DNA of 64,000 nucleotides from Trema orientale (GCA_002914845.1 JXTC01000478.1:67532-131531), one strand, 5' to 3'. Counted from the stretch's first letter, positions 10,734 through 22,366 are shown. Notes: generated from the sequence alone by a model not told the origin. Translations and numbers: made by a program.

Positions 10734-13700
10734 ATGGCAAACACCAGAAATACTACCAGAAACGCTGGACTTAGCCAAAATCAATCTCAAAACGCTACTG
10801 CTGCACAGGCCGATCCTGCTCAGGGTCAACCCGCCGAAACAGCACCGGAAAACATCAATCAAAGGCAAGATCGAATGGAGGACACACTTGCAAACCTTCA
10901 ACAAATCACCAGCCAAATTAATGACTCTCTGCGACGTCTCGCGGAAGGGCAGATGGTCACTCCGCCACAACAGGAACGTCCCAAAAATCGCCCTGCTCGA
11001 CAACCGGAGAAAGGAATCCAGATCCGGGAAGAAGGAACTCGCGATCAATCTAGAGCCCAACAAAGGCGTCAAGCAGATCGCACTTCTAAAGGCAAGGGCA
11101 AGGTCGCAGACTTACCACAGGGGTCTGGTACTGGAAGTTCAAGCACTGATCGAAATCGGGGACAACCCTCCAGAAGAATAAACGTCAATCGAGATCAAAG
11201 CAACGAGCAGAATCGTCAATCGAGGAGCGTCTTCGAGAGGATCAGCAGAGAGCCCAGGCAGGATCCAGCAGACCTGCGACAACACTTAGAACAGCGACGT
11301 AGTCGAGAACAATCCACGTCGCATCATGAAAACCAAAGCCGGTCTCGTCGCACAATTACAATCGAATCCACACAACAGACGCTGCAGACCCAACATGGCC
11401 AACCTGCGGCTATTCAACATAATAACAATCAGAGACCACCCCTGCCACCAACTAATGCCCTTCCTCATAACATTGATGTTCATAATCTGAAGATCGCATT
11501 AGAAACAATGGCTGGCTGGGATGATGAACTCGTGGATGGATATCGTCAGTCGCCGTTCAACGAGGAAATTCGAGCAGCAGCCCTTCCTGCGGGATTTAAA
11601 CTTCCCACAATAAACATGTTTGATGGGAAAACAGATCCCCAGGATCATATGGATCACTTTAATGATCTAATGGAGCTCCATCGAATTGATGATCTCGCAA
11701 GGTGCAGATGCTTCGCCGTAACTCTCTCAGGAGCAGCAAAAAAATGGTTTCGAGGGCTACAGCCGGGCTCAATCTCTTCTTGGCAACAACTCCAAACTGC
11801 GTTTTTAAGGCAGTTTCAGGCTGCTAAGAGTTTCAATGTCCCGCTAATCAGCCTATCAAACATCCGCCAAGGTCCCGAGGAGACCCTGCGGTCATATCTC
11901 AATCGTTTCACCTCTGAGTTAGCAAAAGTCAACAATCCGCCTGAAGGAGGAGTCTTAACCCTACTGATGGCAGGAGTGCGAGCTGAAACAAAGCTCTGGG
12001 AAGAATTGCTCGAACGGGAGTGCAGAACGCTCGAAGATTTTTATCGACGAGTTGGTCAGCATCTGCGAGTAGAATCTTCACGAGAGAATCTTCGCAAGAC
12101 AAAGGGGGGAGCAAAGGAGTCAACTAAAGATGCGATCACGACCAGCAACAATAATAAAAAGACCAACAAGAGAAAAGGCGAGCAATCAGCGGAAAGGCAG
12201 CCTGAGCCAAAGAAGCATGAAGTTCCCAGAGCTCCCATAAGGTTCAACAACTATACTGAGCTGAATGCACCAATAGATCACATTTATGCGGTAACAAATC
12301 AGCATGAACGATATCGTCAACCAGAACCGATTAAACGAGACAGGATCAAACGAGATCCCAACAAGTTTTGCCGATACCACAACGATATCGGACATGATAC
12401 CAATAACTGCTTCGCCCTGAAAGATGAGATCGAAAGGTTGATTAAAGAAGGACGACTAAGGCAGTATACCCGGCAAAACAACGAAAGAAGAGAAGAAAAT
12501 CAACAGCGACCTCCTGAAGTGCAACAGGAAGTGCGAACTATTTTCGGAGGGCCGCATATTGGTGGAAATTCAAAAAGGGCGCAAGATAGATATGCAAGAG
12601 AAACTCGACAACAGCCACTGACCAATGTCATGCACCTAGAACAGCGACCACAAAAGTTTCAGCGAGTACCTGATATGGATATTACCTTTACAGAACAGGA
12701 TGCGAGGGAAGTCCATTACCCGCATAATGACGCTCTAGTCATTAAAATCAATTATGGAAGCACTCAGCTATGGCGGGTACTAGTTGACAATGGGAGTGCT
12801 GTAGACATCTTGTACTATGACGCCTTCAAGAAAATGGGGTTAAGCGATAGTGATTTGAAACCCACTGTCGCTCCACTCTATGGGTTTACTGGAGATAGTA
12901 TAATGCCTAGGGGCATGATTGAACTAATGGTTAATGTCGGAACTTACCCACGAGTTTCGACAGTAATGACTCGATTCTTGGTTGTAGATTGCCCTTCTGC
13001 ATTTAACGCTGTGTTAGGAAGACCAACTCTAAGGGAACTTCGAGCTGTTACTTCTGTTTATCATCTCGCCATGAAGTTCCCGACACAGCATGGAGTAGGA
13101 GAAGTGCGAGGTAACCAATATGACGCACGTACGTGTTATAACAATTCTTTGAAGCTCGCTTCAAACGATACACAACCTCGCACAATGATGGTCCATTTAC
13201 AACGAGAAGCCTCAGTTAAAGCGTCAATCGAAGACTTCGATCCTCGAGAAATCGACGATGAAGTCAAAACTGGACCCGTTGAAGACTTGGAAGATCTGTC
13301 AATCGATGAATCTTCGAAAATCCTCAAAATTGGAGTAAAACTTCAAGAACCTGTACGTGCTGAAATGATCGCTTTTCTACGATCGAATCTTGACATTTTT
13401 GCATGGCAACACTCGGATATGGTGGGGATTGATCTGAATGTCATGTGCCATCGCCTCAACATCGACACGACAAAAAGACCAATCCGACAAAAAAGAAGGG
13501 CAATGGATCCAGAGCGTTACGTCGCATTAAAAGAAGAGGTAGACAAGTTGCTTGAAATCGGATTTATTAGGGAATCTTTTTATCCAAACTGGCTTGCAAA
13601 CCCGGTTTTAGTAAAGAAACCCAATGGAAAGTGGAGAACATGTATCGATTTCACCGACCTTAACAAGGCCTGCCCGAAGGATAGCTTTCCACTCCCAAGA

Positions 13701-13861
13701 ATCGATCAGCTTGTAGATGCGACATCAGGGCATGAACTTCTGAGCTTCATGGACGCCTATTCTGGATACAACCAGATCCCCATGTACGAACTAGATGAGG
13801 AGCATACTTCGTTCATCACTGATCGAGGATTGTACTGTTACAAAAAGATGCCCTTCGGATT
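10734..13861 (+). CDS. gag-pol: Tat gag-protease-RT polyprotein, first copy, cut at the N
   Basis: The ATG at 10734 is 60 bp past the LTR and opens a hydrophilic, Q/R-rich gag N-terminus (residues 1-250). Then come the gag core (from about residue 255; WFRGLQPGSISSWQQL near 340), a zinc-knuckle-like CRYHNDIGHDTNNC (about 545), and an aspartic protease with the active-site variant VDNGSAVDILYYD (about 685; DNG instead of DTG/DSG). The start of RT follows, with KPNGKWRTCIDFTDLNKACP (about 961) and SFMDAYSGYNQ. It stops at KKMPFG, where a single N interrupts the RT finger/palm region before the catalytic YVDD. Proteins of this type form the virus-like particle and copy the element's RNA in the cytoplasm. 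The frame is intact up to the N. Confidence 0.9.
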
Positions 13862-15921
13862 NTTTTTAAGGCAGTTTCAGGCTGCTAAGAGTTTCAATGT
13901 CCCGCTAATCAGCCTATCAAACATCCGCCAAGGTCCCGAGGAGACCCTGCGGTCATATCTCAATCGTTTCACCTCTGAGTTAGCAAAAGTCAACAATCCG
14001 CCTGAAAGAGGAGTCTTAACCCTACTAATGGCAGGAGTGCGAGCTGAAACGAAGCTCTGGGAAGAATTGCTCGAACGGGAGTGCAGAACGCTCGAAGATC
14101 TTTATCGACGAGTTGGTCGGCATCTGCGAGTAGAATCTTCACGAGAGAATCTTCGCAAGACGAAGGGGGGAGCAAAGGAGTCAACTAAAGATGTGATCAC
14201 GACCAGCAACAATAATAAAAAGACCAACAAGAGAAAAGGCGAGCAATCAGCGGAAAGGCAGCCTGAGCCAAAGAAGCATGAAGTTCCCAGAGCTCCCATG
14301 AGGTTCAACAACTATACTGAGCTGAATGCACCAATAGATCACATTTATGCGGTAACAAATCAGCATGAACGATATCGTCAACCAGAACCGATTAAACGAG
14401 ACAGGATCAAACGAGATCCCAACAAGTTTTGCCGATACCACAACGATATCGGACATGATACCAATAACTGCTTCGCCCTGAAAGATGAGATCGAAAGGTT
14501 GATTAAAGAAAGACGACTAAGGCAGTATACCCGGCAAAACAACGAAAGAAGAGAAGAAAATCAACAGCGACCTCCTGAAGTGCAACGGGAAGTGCGAACT
14601 ATTTTCGGAGGGCCACATATTGGTGGAAATTCAAAAAGGGCGCAAGATAGATATGCAAGAGAAGCTCGACAACAGCCACTGACCAATGTCATGCACCTAG
14701 AACAGCGACCACAAAAGTTTCAGCGAATACCTGATATGGATATTACCTTTACAGAACAGGATGCGAGGGAAGTCCATTACCCGCATAATGACGCTCTAGT
14801 CATTAAAATCAATTGTGGAAGCACTCAGCTATGGCGGGTACTAGTTGACAATGGGAGTGCTGTAGACATCTTGTACTATGACGCCTTCAAGAAAATGGGG
14901 TTAAGCGATAGTGATTTGAAACCCACTGTCGCTCCACTCTATGGGTTTACTGGAGATAGTATAATGCCTAGGGGCATGATTGAACTAATGGTTAATGTCA
15001 GAACTTACCCACGAGTTTCGACAGTAATGACTCAATTCTTGGTTGTAGATTGCCCCTCTGCATTTAACGCTGTGTTAGGAAGACCAACTCTAAGGGAACT
15101 TCGAGCTGTCACTTCTGTTTATCATCTCGCCATGAAGTTCCCGACACAGCATGGAGTAGGAGAAGTGCGAGGTAACCAATATGACGCACGTACATGTTAT
15201 AACAATTCTTTGAAGCTCGCTTCAAACGATACACAACCTCGCACAATGATGGTCCATTTACAACGAGAAGCCTCAGTTAAAGCGTCAATCGAAGACTTCG
15301 ATCCTCGAGAAATCGACGATGAAGTCAAAACTGGACCCGTTGAAGACTTGGAAGATCTGTCAATCGATGAATCTTCGAAAATCCTCAAAATTGGAGTAAA
15401 ACTTCAAGAACCTGTACGTGCTGAAATAATCGCTTTTCTACGATCGAATATTGACATTTTTGCATGGCAACACTCGGATATGGTGGGGATTGATCCGAAT
15501 GTCATGTGCCATCGCCTCAACATCGACACAACAAAAAGACCAATCCGACAAAAAAGAAGGGCAATGGATCCAGAGCGTTACGTCGCATTAAAAGAAGAGG
15601 TAGACAAGTTGCTTGAAATCGGATTTATTAGGGAATCTTTTTATCCAAACTGGCTTGCAAACCCGGTTTTGGTAAAGAAACCCAATGGGAAGTGGAGAAC
15701 ATGTATCGATTTCACCGACCTTAACAAAGCCTGCCCGAAGGATAGCTTTCCACTCCCAAGAATCGATCAGCTTGTAGATGCGACATCAGGGCATGAACTT
15801 CTGAGCTTCATGGACGCCTATTCTGGATACAACCAGATCCCCATGTACGAACTAGATGAGGAGCATACTTCGTTCATCACTGATCGAGGATTGTACTGTT
15901 ACAAAAAGATGCCCTTTGGAT
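11802..15921 (+). repeat. 2.06-kb direct duplication around a single N
   Basis: Bases 11802-13861 recur as 13863-15921 (offset 2,061). By eye the copies differ at about 27 sites, of which all but one are transitions. The junction is one ambiguous base at 13862, following 'cccttcggat' and preceding 'tttttaaggcag'. The join happens to keep one reading frame open, giving an artificial 1,907-residue frame with two gag cores, two proteases and one and a half RTs. Confidence 0.93.
13862..13862. other. Single-N scaffold join inside the Tat element
   Basis: One N separates the truncated RT of copy 1 from the middle of gag in copy 2. Biology does not produce an ambiguous base, so this marks a contig junction. 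DNA on either side may not be adjacent in the genome. Confidence 0.85.
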
Positions 15922-16383
15922 TGATCAACGCGGGAGCTACTTACCAGCGACTTGTCAATATGATGTTTTCAAAACAAATTGGCGAGACAATGGAAGTATA
16001 CGTCGATGATATGCTGGTAAAGTCGAAGAAAGCTGAAGATCACATCGCACATCTCGACGAAATGTTCAAAATTCTTCGAGAATATCAGATGAAACTGAAT
16101 CCCCAGAAATGTGCGTTTGGAGTGGGATCCGGGAAATTTCTGGGATTTATGGTCAATCAGCGAGGAATTGAAGCTAATCCACAGAAGATTCAGGCGTTGA
16201 TCGATATGCAGTCACCGCGAAAACCAAAAGACGTGCAAAGCCTAGCGGGAAGAGTAGCCGCACTAAGCCGCTTTGTATCAAGATCGACTGATAAATGCCA
16301 ACCATTCTTCGAAGTGTTGAAAGGATCGAAGAAGTTTGAGTGGACAGAAAAGTGTGAGCAGGCGTTTCAAGATTTAAAAAAAA
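13863..16383 (+). CDS. gag-pol: Tat gag (partial)-protease-RT, second copy
   Basis: It resumes in mid-gag (FLRQFQAAKSFNVPL) and runs through the knuckle-like CRYHNDIGHDTNNC, protease (VDNGSAVDILYYD) and the complete RT, including the LINAGATYQRLVNMMF block and the catalytic YVDD motif (15999-16010, context VYVDDMLVKSKK). After the RT thumb the frame is lost at an eight-A run (16376-16383) and continues in the next frame. Relative to copy 1 it has about 1.3% nucleotide difference, higher than the 0.5% between the two LTRs, suggesting that copy 1 and copy 2 come from different family members or haplotypes. Confidence 0.88.
16376..16383 (+). other. Frameshift at an eight-A run in pol
   Basis: Upstream pol ends ...AFQDLKK in one frame, and the RNaseH continues from 16384 in another frame. 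The length of the homopolymer accounts for the shift. It could be a sequencing error, a real inactivating indel, or less likely a programmed slip. Confidence 0.75.
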
Positions 16384-18564
16384 CATTTGGGCTCTCCACC
16401 ACTCTTGTCAAAACCAAAATCAGGAGAAAAGCTGTACTTATATCTCGCAATTTCTAAATATGCGACGAGTGCTGCATTAGTTCGAGAAGAAGAAAAAGTA
16501 CAGCGGCCTATTTATTATGTGAGCAGACGATTACTGGATGCCGAAACAAGATACCCAGAGATGGAGAAGCTGGCGTTAGCTCTTGTCATCGCGTCCAGAA
16601 AACTTCGACCTTATTTTCATGCTCACTCCATTGAAGTTTTCACAAATTATCCATTGAAGCAGGTATTACAAAAACCAGAGGCGTCAGGGCGACTACTTAA
16701 GTGGGCTGTCGAGTTGAGCCAATTCGACATTCAATTTCGACCACGTGTTGCGATCAAAGGTCAGGCCCTCGCAGATTTTATTGCTGAATTCACTTATGAC
16801 GTCAATTTTCCCGACGAGTTAAGACCTACTTTAGACCCATCAAAGTTGTGGAAATTATATGTTGATGGATCTTCAAACGAGAATGGAGCTGGTGCAGGGT
16901 TGATGCTGGTTAGTCCCGAAGGCCACAGTATACATTGTGCACTCCGATTTGGATTTCGAGCATCAAATAACGAGGCAGAGTATGAAGCATTAATTGCTGG
17001 ACTCAAACTCGCACAAGAGATGAAGGTCGAAATGATTGAAACATACAGCGATTCCCAACTTGTTGTCTGCCAAGTAACTGGCGATTACCAAGCAAGAGGA
17101 GGAAGGATGATAGCTTACTTACAGGAAGTACAACGACTTTTTTCAAAATTTGCGACCTATAACATTCAACTCCTTCCGCGAGCCAAAAACACTCAAGCAG
17201 ACGCTTTAGCCAAGCTTGCTTCGACGAAGGATGCTGAATTGTTGAAAGTTGTGCCTGTAGAATTCCTTGCAAAACCAAGCATTGAAGTAGAGCCTCAAGT
17301 AACTATGCCGGTTCATCAAAAACCTACATGGATGGATCCCATAATGAAGTACTTGCAAGACGGAGAACTTCCTGAGAATAAAGATGATGCAAAGCGACTC
17401 CGGATGAAGGCAGCTCGCTATATTTTGTATGATGACAAACTTTATCGAAGGAGCTTTAGTTCGCCACTGTTGCTGTGCGTTGATGATGAAAAAGCGTACT
17501 ATATTATGAAGGAAATTCATGAAGGGATATGTGGGAATCATTCTGGGGGGCAGGCACTTGCAAATAAAGCCCTCCGGCAGGGTTACTTTTGGCCAACAAT
17601 GAAGAAGGATGCAATGGAGTTTGCACGTAAATGCAACAAGTGCCAGAGATTCGCCACCATTCCTCGAATGCCATCAGTTCCCTTAACATCAATGACTAGT
17701 CCTTGGCCGTTTGCGGTTTGGGGAATAGACATCATCGGGGCTCTCCCATTAGCGCGAGGAGGACTGAAATATGCAGTGGTCGCAGTTGATTACTTTACCA
17801 AGTGGACGAAAGCGGAAGCTTTGAGTACTATTTCTGCGAAGAAGATGATAGATTTTGTTTATAAGTCTATAATCTGTCGTTATGGCATTCCGCACACAAT
17901 AATCTCTGACAACGGGAAACAGTTCGACTGCGATGAGTTTCGCAATTTTTGCGACAACTTAGGAATCAAGAAGAGTTTTTCTGCCGTTGTCCATCCACAA
18001 GCAAATGGGCAAGTTGAAGCCATCAACAAAATTCTCAAGCAGAACTTGAAGACAAAGCTAGAAGAATACAAGGGAGTCTGGCCAGAATTACTTCCGGAGG
18101 TACTGTGGGCTTATCGCACCACTCAAAGAACTACTACTGGTGAAAGTCCATTCTGCTTAGCTTATGGCTATGAGGCTATGATCCCAGTAGAAATTGGTGC
18201 AAGCTCCTTGCGAAGATCAACTTACGAACAAGATCAGAACAATGTTTTGATGAGAATTGAGCTCGATCTTTTGGAGGAAAGGCGCGAGCAATCTCAATTA
18301 CGCATCGCATCATACCAACAGCGCACCGCTCGATATTATAATTCAAAAGTAAAAAATCGAGAATTTAGGCTAGGAGACCTTGTTCTTAGACAAGTTCTAC
18401 CTAACACAAAAGAGCATGGTGCTGGTGTTTTTGGTCCCTCTTGGGAAGGACCATATGTTATTGACGCCATCATTCGATCTGGGACTTACAAGCTTGCTCG
18501 CACTGGGGGACAAAAGATCGATCACGCATGGAATGCCGAGCAACTTCGTCGATATTATCAATAA
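16384..18564 (+). CDS. pol: Tat pol C-terminus: RNaseH, second RNaseH, integrase
   Basis: About 725 residues. The first 140 are the RT-associated RNaseH (YYVSRRLLDAETRYPEMEKL). A second, archaeal-type RNaseH follows at about residues 155-285, with WKLYVDGSSNENGAGAG, ASNNEAEYEALIAGL and TYSDSQLVV carrying its acidic residues. Integrase has a zinc-binding HHCC region (HEGICGNHSGGQALANKAL, then CNKCQRF), a core with the acidic triad (GIDIIGALP, ISDNGKQFD, GQVEAINK) and a basic C-terminus (FGPSWEGPYVI). The double RNaseH identifies the Tat lineage. No start codon is needed because it is the continuation of the polyprotein; the stop is TAA at 18562-18564. The domains look complete. Confidence 0.92.
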   Translation, partial: HLGSPPLLSKPKSGEKLYLYLAISKYATSAALVREEEKVQRPIYYVSRRLLDAETRYPEMEKLALALVIASRKLRPYFHAHSIEVFTNYPLKQVLQKPEASGRLLKWAVELSQFDIQFRPRVAIKGQALADFIAEFTYDVNFPDELRPTLDPSKLWKLYVDGSSNENGAGAGLMLVSPEGHSIHCALRFGFRASNNEAEYEALIAGLKLAQEMKVEMIETYSDSQLVVCQVTGDYQARGGRMIAYLQEVQRLFSKFATYNIQLLPRAKNTQADALAKLASTKDAELLKVVPVEFLAKPSIEVEPQVTMPVHQKPTWMDPIMKYLQDGELPENKDDAKRLRMKAARYILYDDKLYRRSFSSPLLLCVDDEKAYYIMKEIHEGICGNHSGGQALANKALRQGYFWPTMKKDAMEFARKCNKCQRFATIPRMPSVPLTSMTSPWPFAVWGIDIIGALPLARGGLKYAVVAVDYFTKWTKAEALSTISAKKMIDFVYKSIICRYGIPHTIISDNGKQFDCDEFRNFCDNLGIKKSFSAVVHPQANGQVEAINKILKQNLKTKLEEYKGVWPELLPEVLWAYRTTQRTTTGESPFCLAYGYEAMIPVEIGASSLRRSTYEQDQNNVLMRIELDLLEERREQSQLRIASYQQRTARYYNSKVKNREFRLGDLVLRQVLPNTKEHGAGVFGPSWEGPYVIDAIIRSGTYKLARTGGQKIDHAWNAEQLRRYYQ

Positions 18565-19315
18565 ATCTTTATGTGTCCACTTTCTGAATGTTACCAGAAT
18601 TCTTCAATAAAGTTTCTTCGTTTGATCTTCATGGTGATTTGGTGATTTTTTGCGCGTCTATCATAGTTTTATGGCAGTCCTCGCACACCATAAAACTCGG
18701 GGGGCAGTAGGATTAGATCGTCATCTCCTACTCGCTTCCTAAGGAACTATGCAAAACGTTCATTTAGAGGGGTTGGAATTTTGGATCGCCGTTCTAAAAT
18801 TTCTTAAAATCTTAGGATTTTCTCCTCGCTTCATACCATAGCATGTCGTATTACGCAATTTTCCTCCCCGAACAGAAAGTAACTAAACATAAAGTTCATT
18901 GTTCGACGTGATATATTGCTATAAACTCTTTTAACATGGAACTTTTGGAAAATAGTAGAGTTTGCATCACTCATATTATTATTTTTCTTAAGCGACCTAA
19001 CCCATCCTACTGCTTAGACCCCGGTTTAAGCTAATTAGATTCGAATCGCAATAGCGTACCGATCAATCACTGTGATTGACTACTTGGTTAAATTATGCAC
19101 GATTATGTTATTATGCGATGACGTTTGTTCATTTTTGCAGGAAATTAGTTCATCAAATCAATCTTCAAGAAAATCATCAATCGGGAAAATAAATCGCGTT
19201 TATGCGTAAATTATCGATTGAAAGAAAAATAAATCGCATTTATGAAAATATATTTATACAATAAAACGGGATAGACCCGCATTTGTCCTTGAATAAAAAA
19301 AATTTTACAAAACTA
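18565..19315. other. Spacer between pol and the antisense gene, with an internal purine tract
   Basis: It is non-coding. It contains 'aaaactcggggggcag' at about 18693-18707, which closely resembles the polypurine tract just before the 3' LTR ('gaagctggggggcaat', 22753-22768). The sense (pol) and antisense transcription units converge here. No clear terminator was identified. Confidence 0.6.
18693..18707 (+). promoter_or_regulatory. Internal polypurine-tract-like sequence
   Basis: A six-G run in the same 'ggggggca(a/g)t' context as the terminal polypurine tract. It could prime a second plus-strand start during reverse transcription, as central tracts do in some retroelements, or be a relic of a former LTR boundary. 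Inference only. Confidence 0.4.
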
Positions 19316-21639
19316 CTATTGTGCAGAGGTACTCGCTCCTGTTGAGGTTGCATTCTTCACAGCCTCTACCTCCTTTTCTGCCTCCCTCCAACTGTTGACA
19401 AGCTCGACGACGTCCTCACCAAGAATGGAGAAATCGAACTCCGGGTGCTCACAATATATATTGTAGATGATCGTTGAAGAAGCAATGTCGCTGGCTTTCT
19501 CTTCGATCTCTTTGACTTCAGTGGCTCTGAAATCCTCTATTGCCTTGCGACCTGCTTCTTCGGTTGCCTTCTTTAGAGCCTCCGGATGTTCGGTGATCGT
19601 CTGCTCGAGATTCTTGACTTTTTCTTCGAGCTTGCCTATCTCGAGCTTCGCCTTCTCCAGATCCTCCTGCAGCTGCTTCTTCTCTGACTCAAAGGATGAT
19701 TTCTCGTCCTGAAGAGTCTTCTTCGAATCCTCGAGCGCCTGGGAAATTTTTTNNNNNNNNNNNNNNNNNNNNNNNNNNNNNNNNNNNNNNNNNNNNNNNN
19801 NNNNNNNNNNNNNNNNNNNNNNNNNNNNNNNNNNNNNNNNNNNNNNNNNNNNNNNNNNNNNNNNNNNNNNNNNNNNNNNNNNNNNNNNNNNNNNNNNNNN
19901 NNNNNNNNNNNNNNNNNNNNNNNNNNNNNNNNNNNNNNNNNNNNNNNNNNNNNNNNNNNNNNNNNNNNNNNNNNNNNNNNNNNNNNNNAAACAATCATCG
20001 AAGAATTCAGAAGAATTACGGAAGAAGCTTACATTGGCGAGCATTCGCATTGCAGCACTAAATGCGACCTTGGGAGATCTTTTCTTCATTTTCTCCCACG
20101 CTTCTTCAGATGTGAAGCGATCTATAAAGGCCGCACTCATCCCCGCCTTTTCCGGAAGCTGGCGGAGCTGGTTCAGGACCTCAGTGGCCTTGTCGACTTG
20201 ACTCGCACCTGCTGAAGAAGACGGCTCTACAGATGGCTCAGCCTGGCTCGCAGGTTGAGGAGCTGGAGGAGTGGTCGAACTAGGAGGGATGTCATCGAAG
20301 GCTACTTTCCTCTTCTTTGAAGAGTCAACCTTCTCTTTCCCTTTGGATGGAGGTGTGCCTTCCGGGGTCTTCGATTTTGTGATAGATCCAAGTGTTGATG
20401 GGGGAGCTCGCAGACCACTGCCGATGGTCATATCTGCATGAACAGAATCAGTTAAAATGCGAGGAAAATAGTGCGACGTAAGTATATTTTCGAAGAAAGT
20501 TACCTTCTTGAGGTTGGGATGGAGGTGAAGCTTCGGGCGAAGGAGCCTCAGGAGACGGTGGCTCGACAATAGGAGTAGCAGGTGCTTTTCTTTTCTTGGT
20601 CTTCAAAGATGTACCTGCTTCCTTTTGCTTCTTCACCTTTTTTGTTTTCCTCGAGCTCCTGGGCTTTGACGGACGGTTGGCAGAGTAAGGGAGTGAAGCG
20701 CCTCTGGGGAAAAGCCCGCAGTCAATAAGATTCTTGGTCGTCCCGAGCTTTTTCCAATCGAACTCCTCGACTGGAAGGGCGTTAACCTTGTACACCCTTG
20801 AAAGCTGTGCCTTGCTGAGACCTGGGCGCTCTTTATTTTCTACAAAGACAAAGAAATGCGATCAGATATATATTTAACTTGTTACAAATATAAGAATTTG
20901 AGTTACGTTACCTACCAGGGTTTTGAAAAAACCCGTTATCAGCGTAATCGAAATGGAAAAATGGGTTCTTCCATTTTCCCATGTTGTTGCGAACTCCATG
21001 GATGGTCTTGATCGCCTGATTCGACCATTTGCTCGCATAGAAGAAGCCGAAGTCTGAGGGATTCGACTTCACTTGGTAGAACCAGGCGAATTCTTCAGGA
21101 GTAGGGTTACCTAAGCTAAGTTTATGGTATAGTATGTACAAACCTACCATGTATCTATAAGTATTGGGGGTTAATTGGTAAGGAACGACGCCGTAATAGT
21201 CGACGATAGATTTTATGTATGGATGAAGAGGGAGATGGACGCCACACCTGAGTACTGCCTCAGAGAAAGAGGCAGTACCGCGAGGAGGGGTGTGTGGTCG
21301 ATTGAATTCAGTAGGAATGCGAAGAAGGGTATTGATGTTGTAGACGCGGATGATCTTCTCGAGCTTATTCGTAGAAATGCTCGTCTGGATATTGGTACAT
21401 GACCAATCTCCCTCCACGTATTGATGACCCTTCGCATATTCGGGGGCGTCCCTAATATGTTGGGGCCATTGGTCCTGTGGGAGGTCGCCTATGCGAGGAC
21501 TACTTTGTCTAGTCCCCGTTATCTCTACTTCTGGTTGCTCTATATAATCGTCAAGATTTATAGAGCTAGAGCTCGACTCGGAGAATGACGACTCCCCTGA
21601 GAACGCATTCCCCTCCCTAAGCTCTTCGCTACTAGACAT
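19316..21639 (-). CDS. Antisense multi-exon gene of the Tat element (plant 'gypsy-type transposon' domain plus coiled coil)
   Basis: The ATG at 21639 opens exon 1 (20916-21639). Spliced reading with exon 2 (20504-20839) and exon 3 (from 20433) keeps one frame: the introns 20840-20915 and 20434-20503 are 76 and 70 bp, both GT...AG and both phase 1. Exon 1 has an acidic/serine-rich start and a globular domain (LRCGVHLPLHPYIKSIVDYY, QLTPNTYRYMVGLY) like the family annotated in plants as 'putative gypsy type transposon' domain. Exon 2 is lysine/proline-rich, possibly a nuclear signal (SSRKTKKVKKQKEAG). The last part is a heptad-rich coiled coil (KISQALEDSKKTLQDEKSSF), ending at TGA/TAG-bounded 19316. 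A 236-N gap removes its middle, and a possible further donor lies at 20032. Extra antisense frames are known in Tat elements; their function is unknown. Confidence 0.8.
19753..19988. other. Assembly gap (236 N) in the antisense gene
   Basis: The gap falls between the AAFIDRFTSEEAWEKMKK region and the coiled coil of the antisense gene. Frames drawn through it are not evidence of coding. Confidence 0.95.
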
Positions 21640-22182
21640 CTGAAAACAAAATAATAAAGGAAAATTTTTAATTTCCTATGCGAGCATTATCCTACAGGTA
21701 AAATTATATATTTGACTAACCTAAAAGTGCGACCTAGAGATAGGCGTATTATTGTTTTCTTTACAGGTGTCCTCGCTATATGCGAGCCGTGAAACCCTAA
21801 TTGGGGGCAACAAACCCTAATGCATAAAAAGTTCGACTATGTCGTCAATCTTTAAAGAAATGTCAAAGGTTCATCTGGAATGTTCGAGCTAATTCTTCGA
21901 TAATTCGTCATTCGATCTACAAAATTTCTACAAGATTTGGGTTCATCATCAGCATTCCAGAACCTAATTCCTATGAATTTGTTTATTGACTTGAATAAAT
22001 TCTGGAATTCGTCTCTACAGTTATTTTCTGGAATTCGTCTCTACAGTTATTTTCTGGGATTCATCTCTACGGTTTTTAGCTGTTAAGATTCATGCTTTTC
22101 TAAGAATCAAAATTGCAGAAACCATGTCGAAAATAGGAGATATTCAGAAAATTAAACGAAAAGAAAAAGAGGGGAAACTAAC
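21640..22182 (-). other. Leader (5' UTR) intron of the antisense gene
   Basis: On the minus strand the donor CAAG^GTTAGTTTCC is at 22183/22182, and the acceptor ...TTTTGTTTTCAG ends at 21640, immediately before the ATG at 21639. Length 543 bp. Its position directly abutting the start codon supports a spliced leader, a common feature of highly expressed plant genes. Confidence 0.6.
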
Positions 22183-22345
22183 CTTGATTCTTCGGAAAGA
22201 GAGGATTCTGGAATGCTTCTCAAATGTTCTGCTAGTTCGTCCTCCCGGAGATGAGGAAGAAGGTCTCTGCGATTGACCGCCGGAGAAAATGGTGCTGAGA
22301 GAGCTCTGTTTTGTGTCAAAATTCTGAAGAAAATGAGTGTGAAGA
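22183..22345 (-). other. Non-coding leader exon of the antisense gene
   Basis: This is the minus-strand stretch between the TATA box and the leader-intron donor. It is CT-rich and contains no ATG on the minus strand (no CAT on the plus strand), as expected of a clean 5' leader. The transcription start is placed about 25-35 bp from the TATA box by analogy only. Confidence 0.5.
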
Positions 22346-22366
22346 GGAAAGACGGGGAAGAAAAAA

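Noticed and set aside
13862-13862. Natural tandem duplication by unequal recombination in the Tat element
   Set aside because: Not excluded, but the ambiguous base, the higher divergence than between LTRs and the missing target duplication make a misjoin more likely.
10734-16457. A single 1,907-residue gag-pol with two proteases
   Set aside because: The frame passes through an ambiguous base at 13862, and the second half repeats the first; it is best explained by an assembly join.
19636-20061. Open frames through the N gap on both strands
   Set aside because: They consist mainly of undetermined residues. Only the minus-strand frame with flanking coding similarity is retained.
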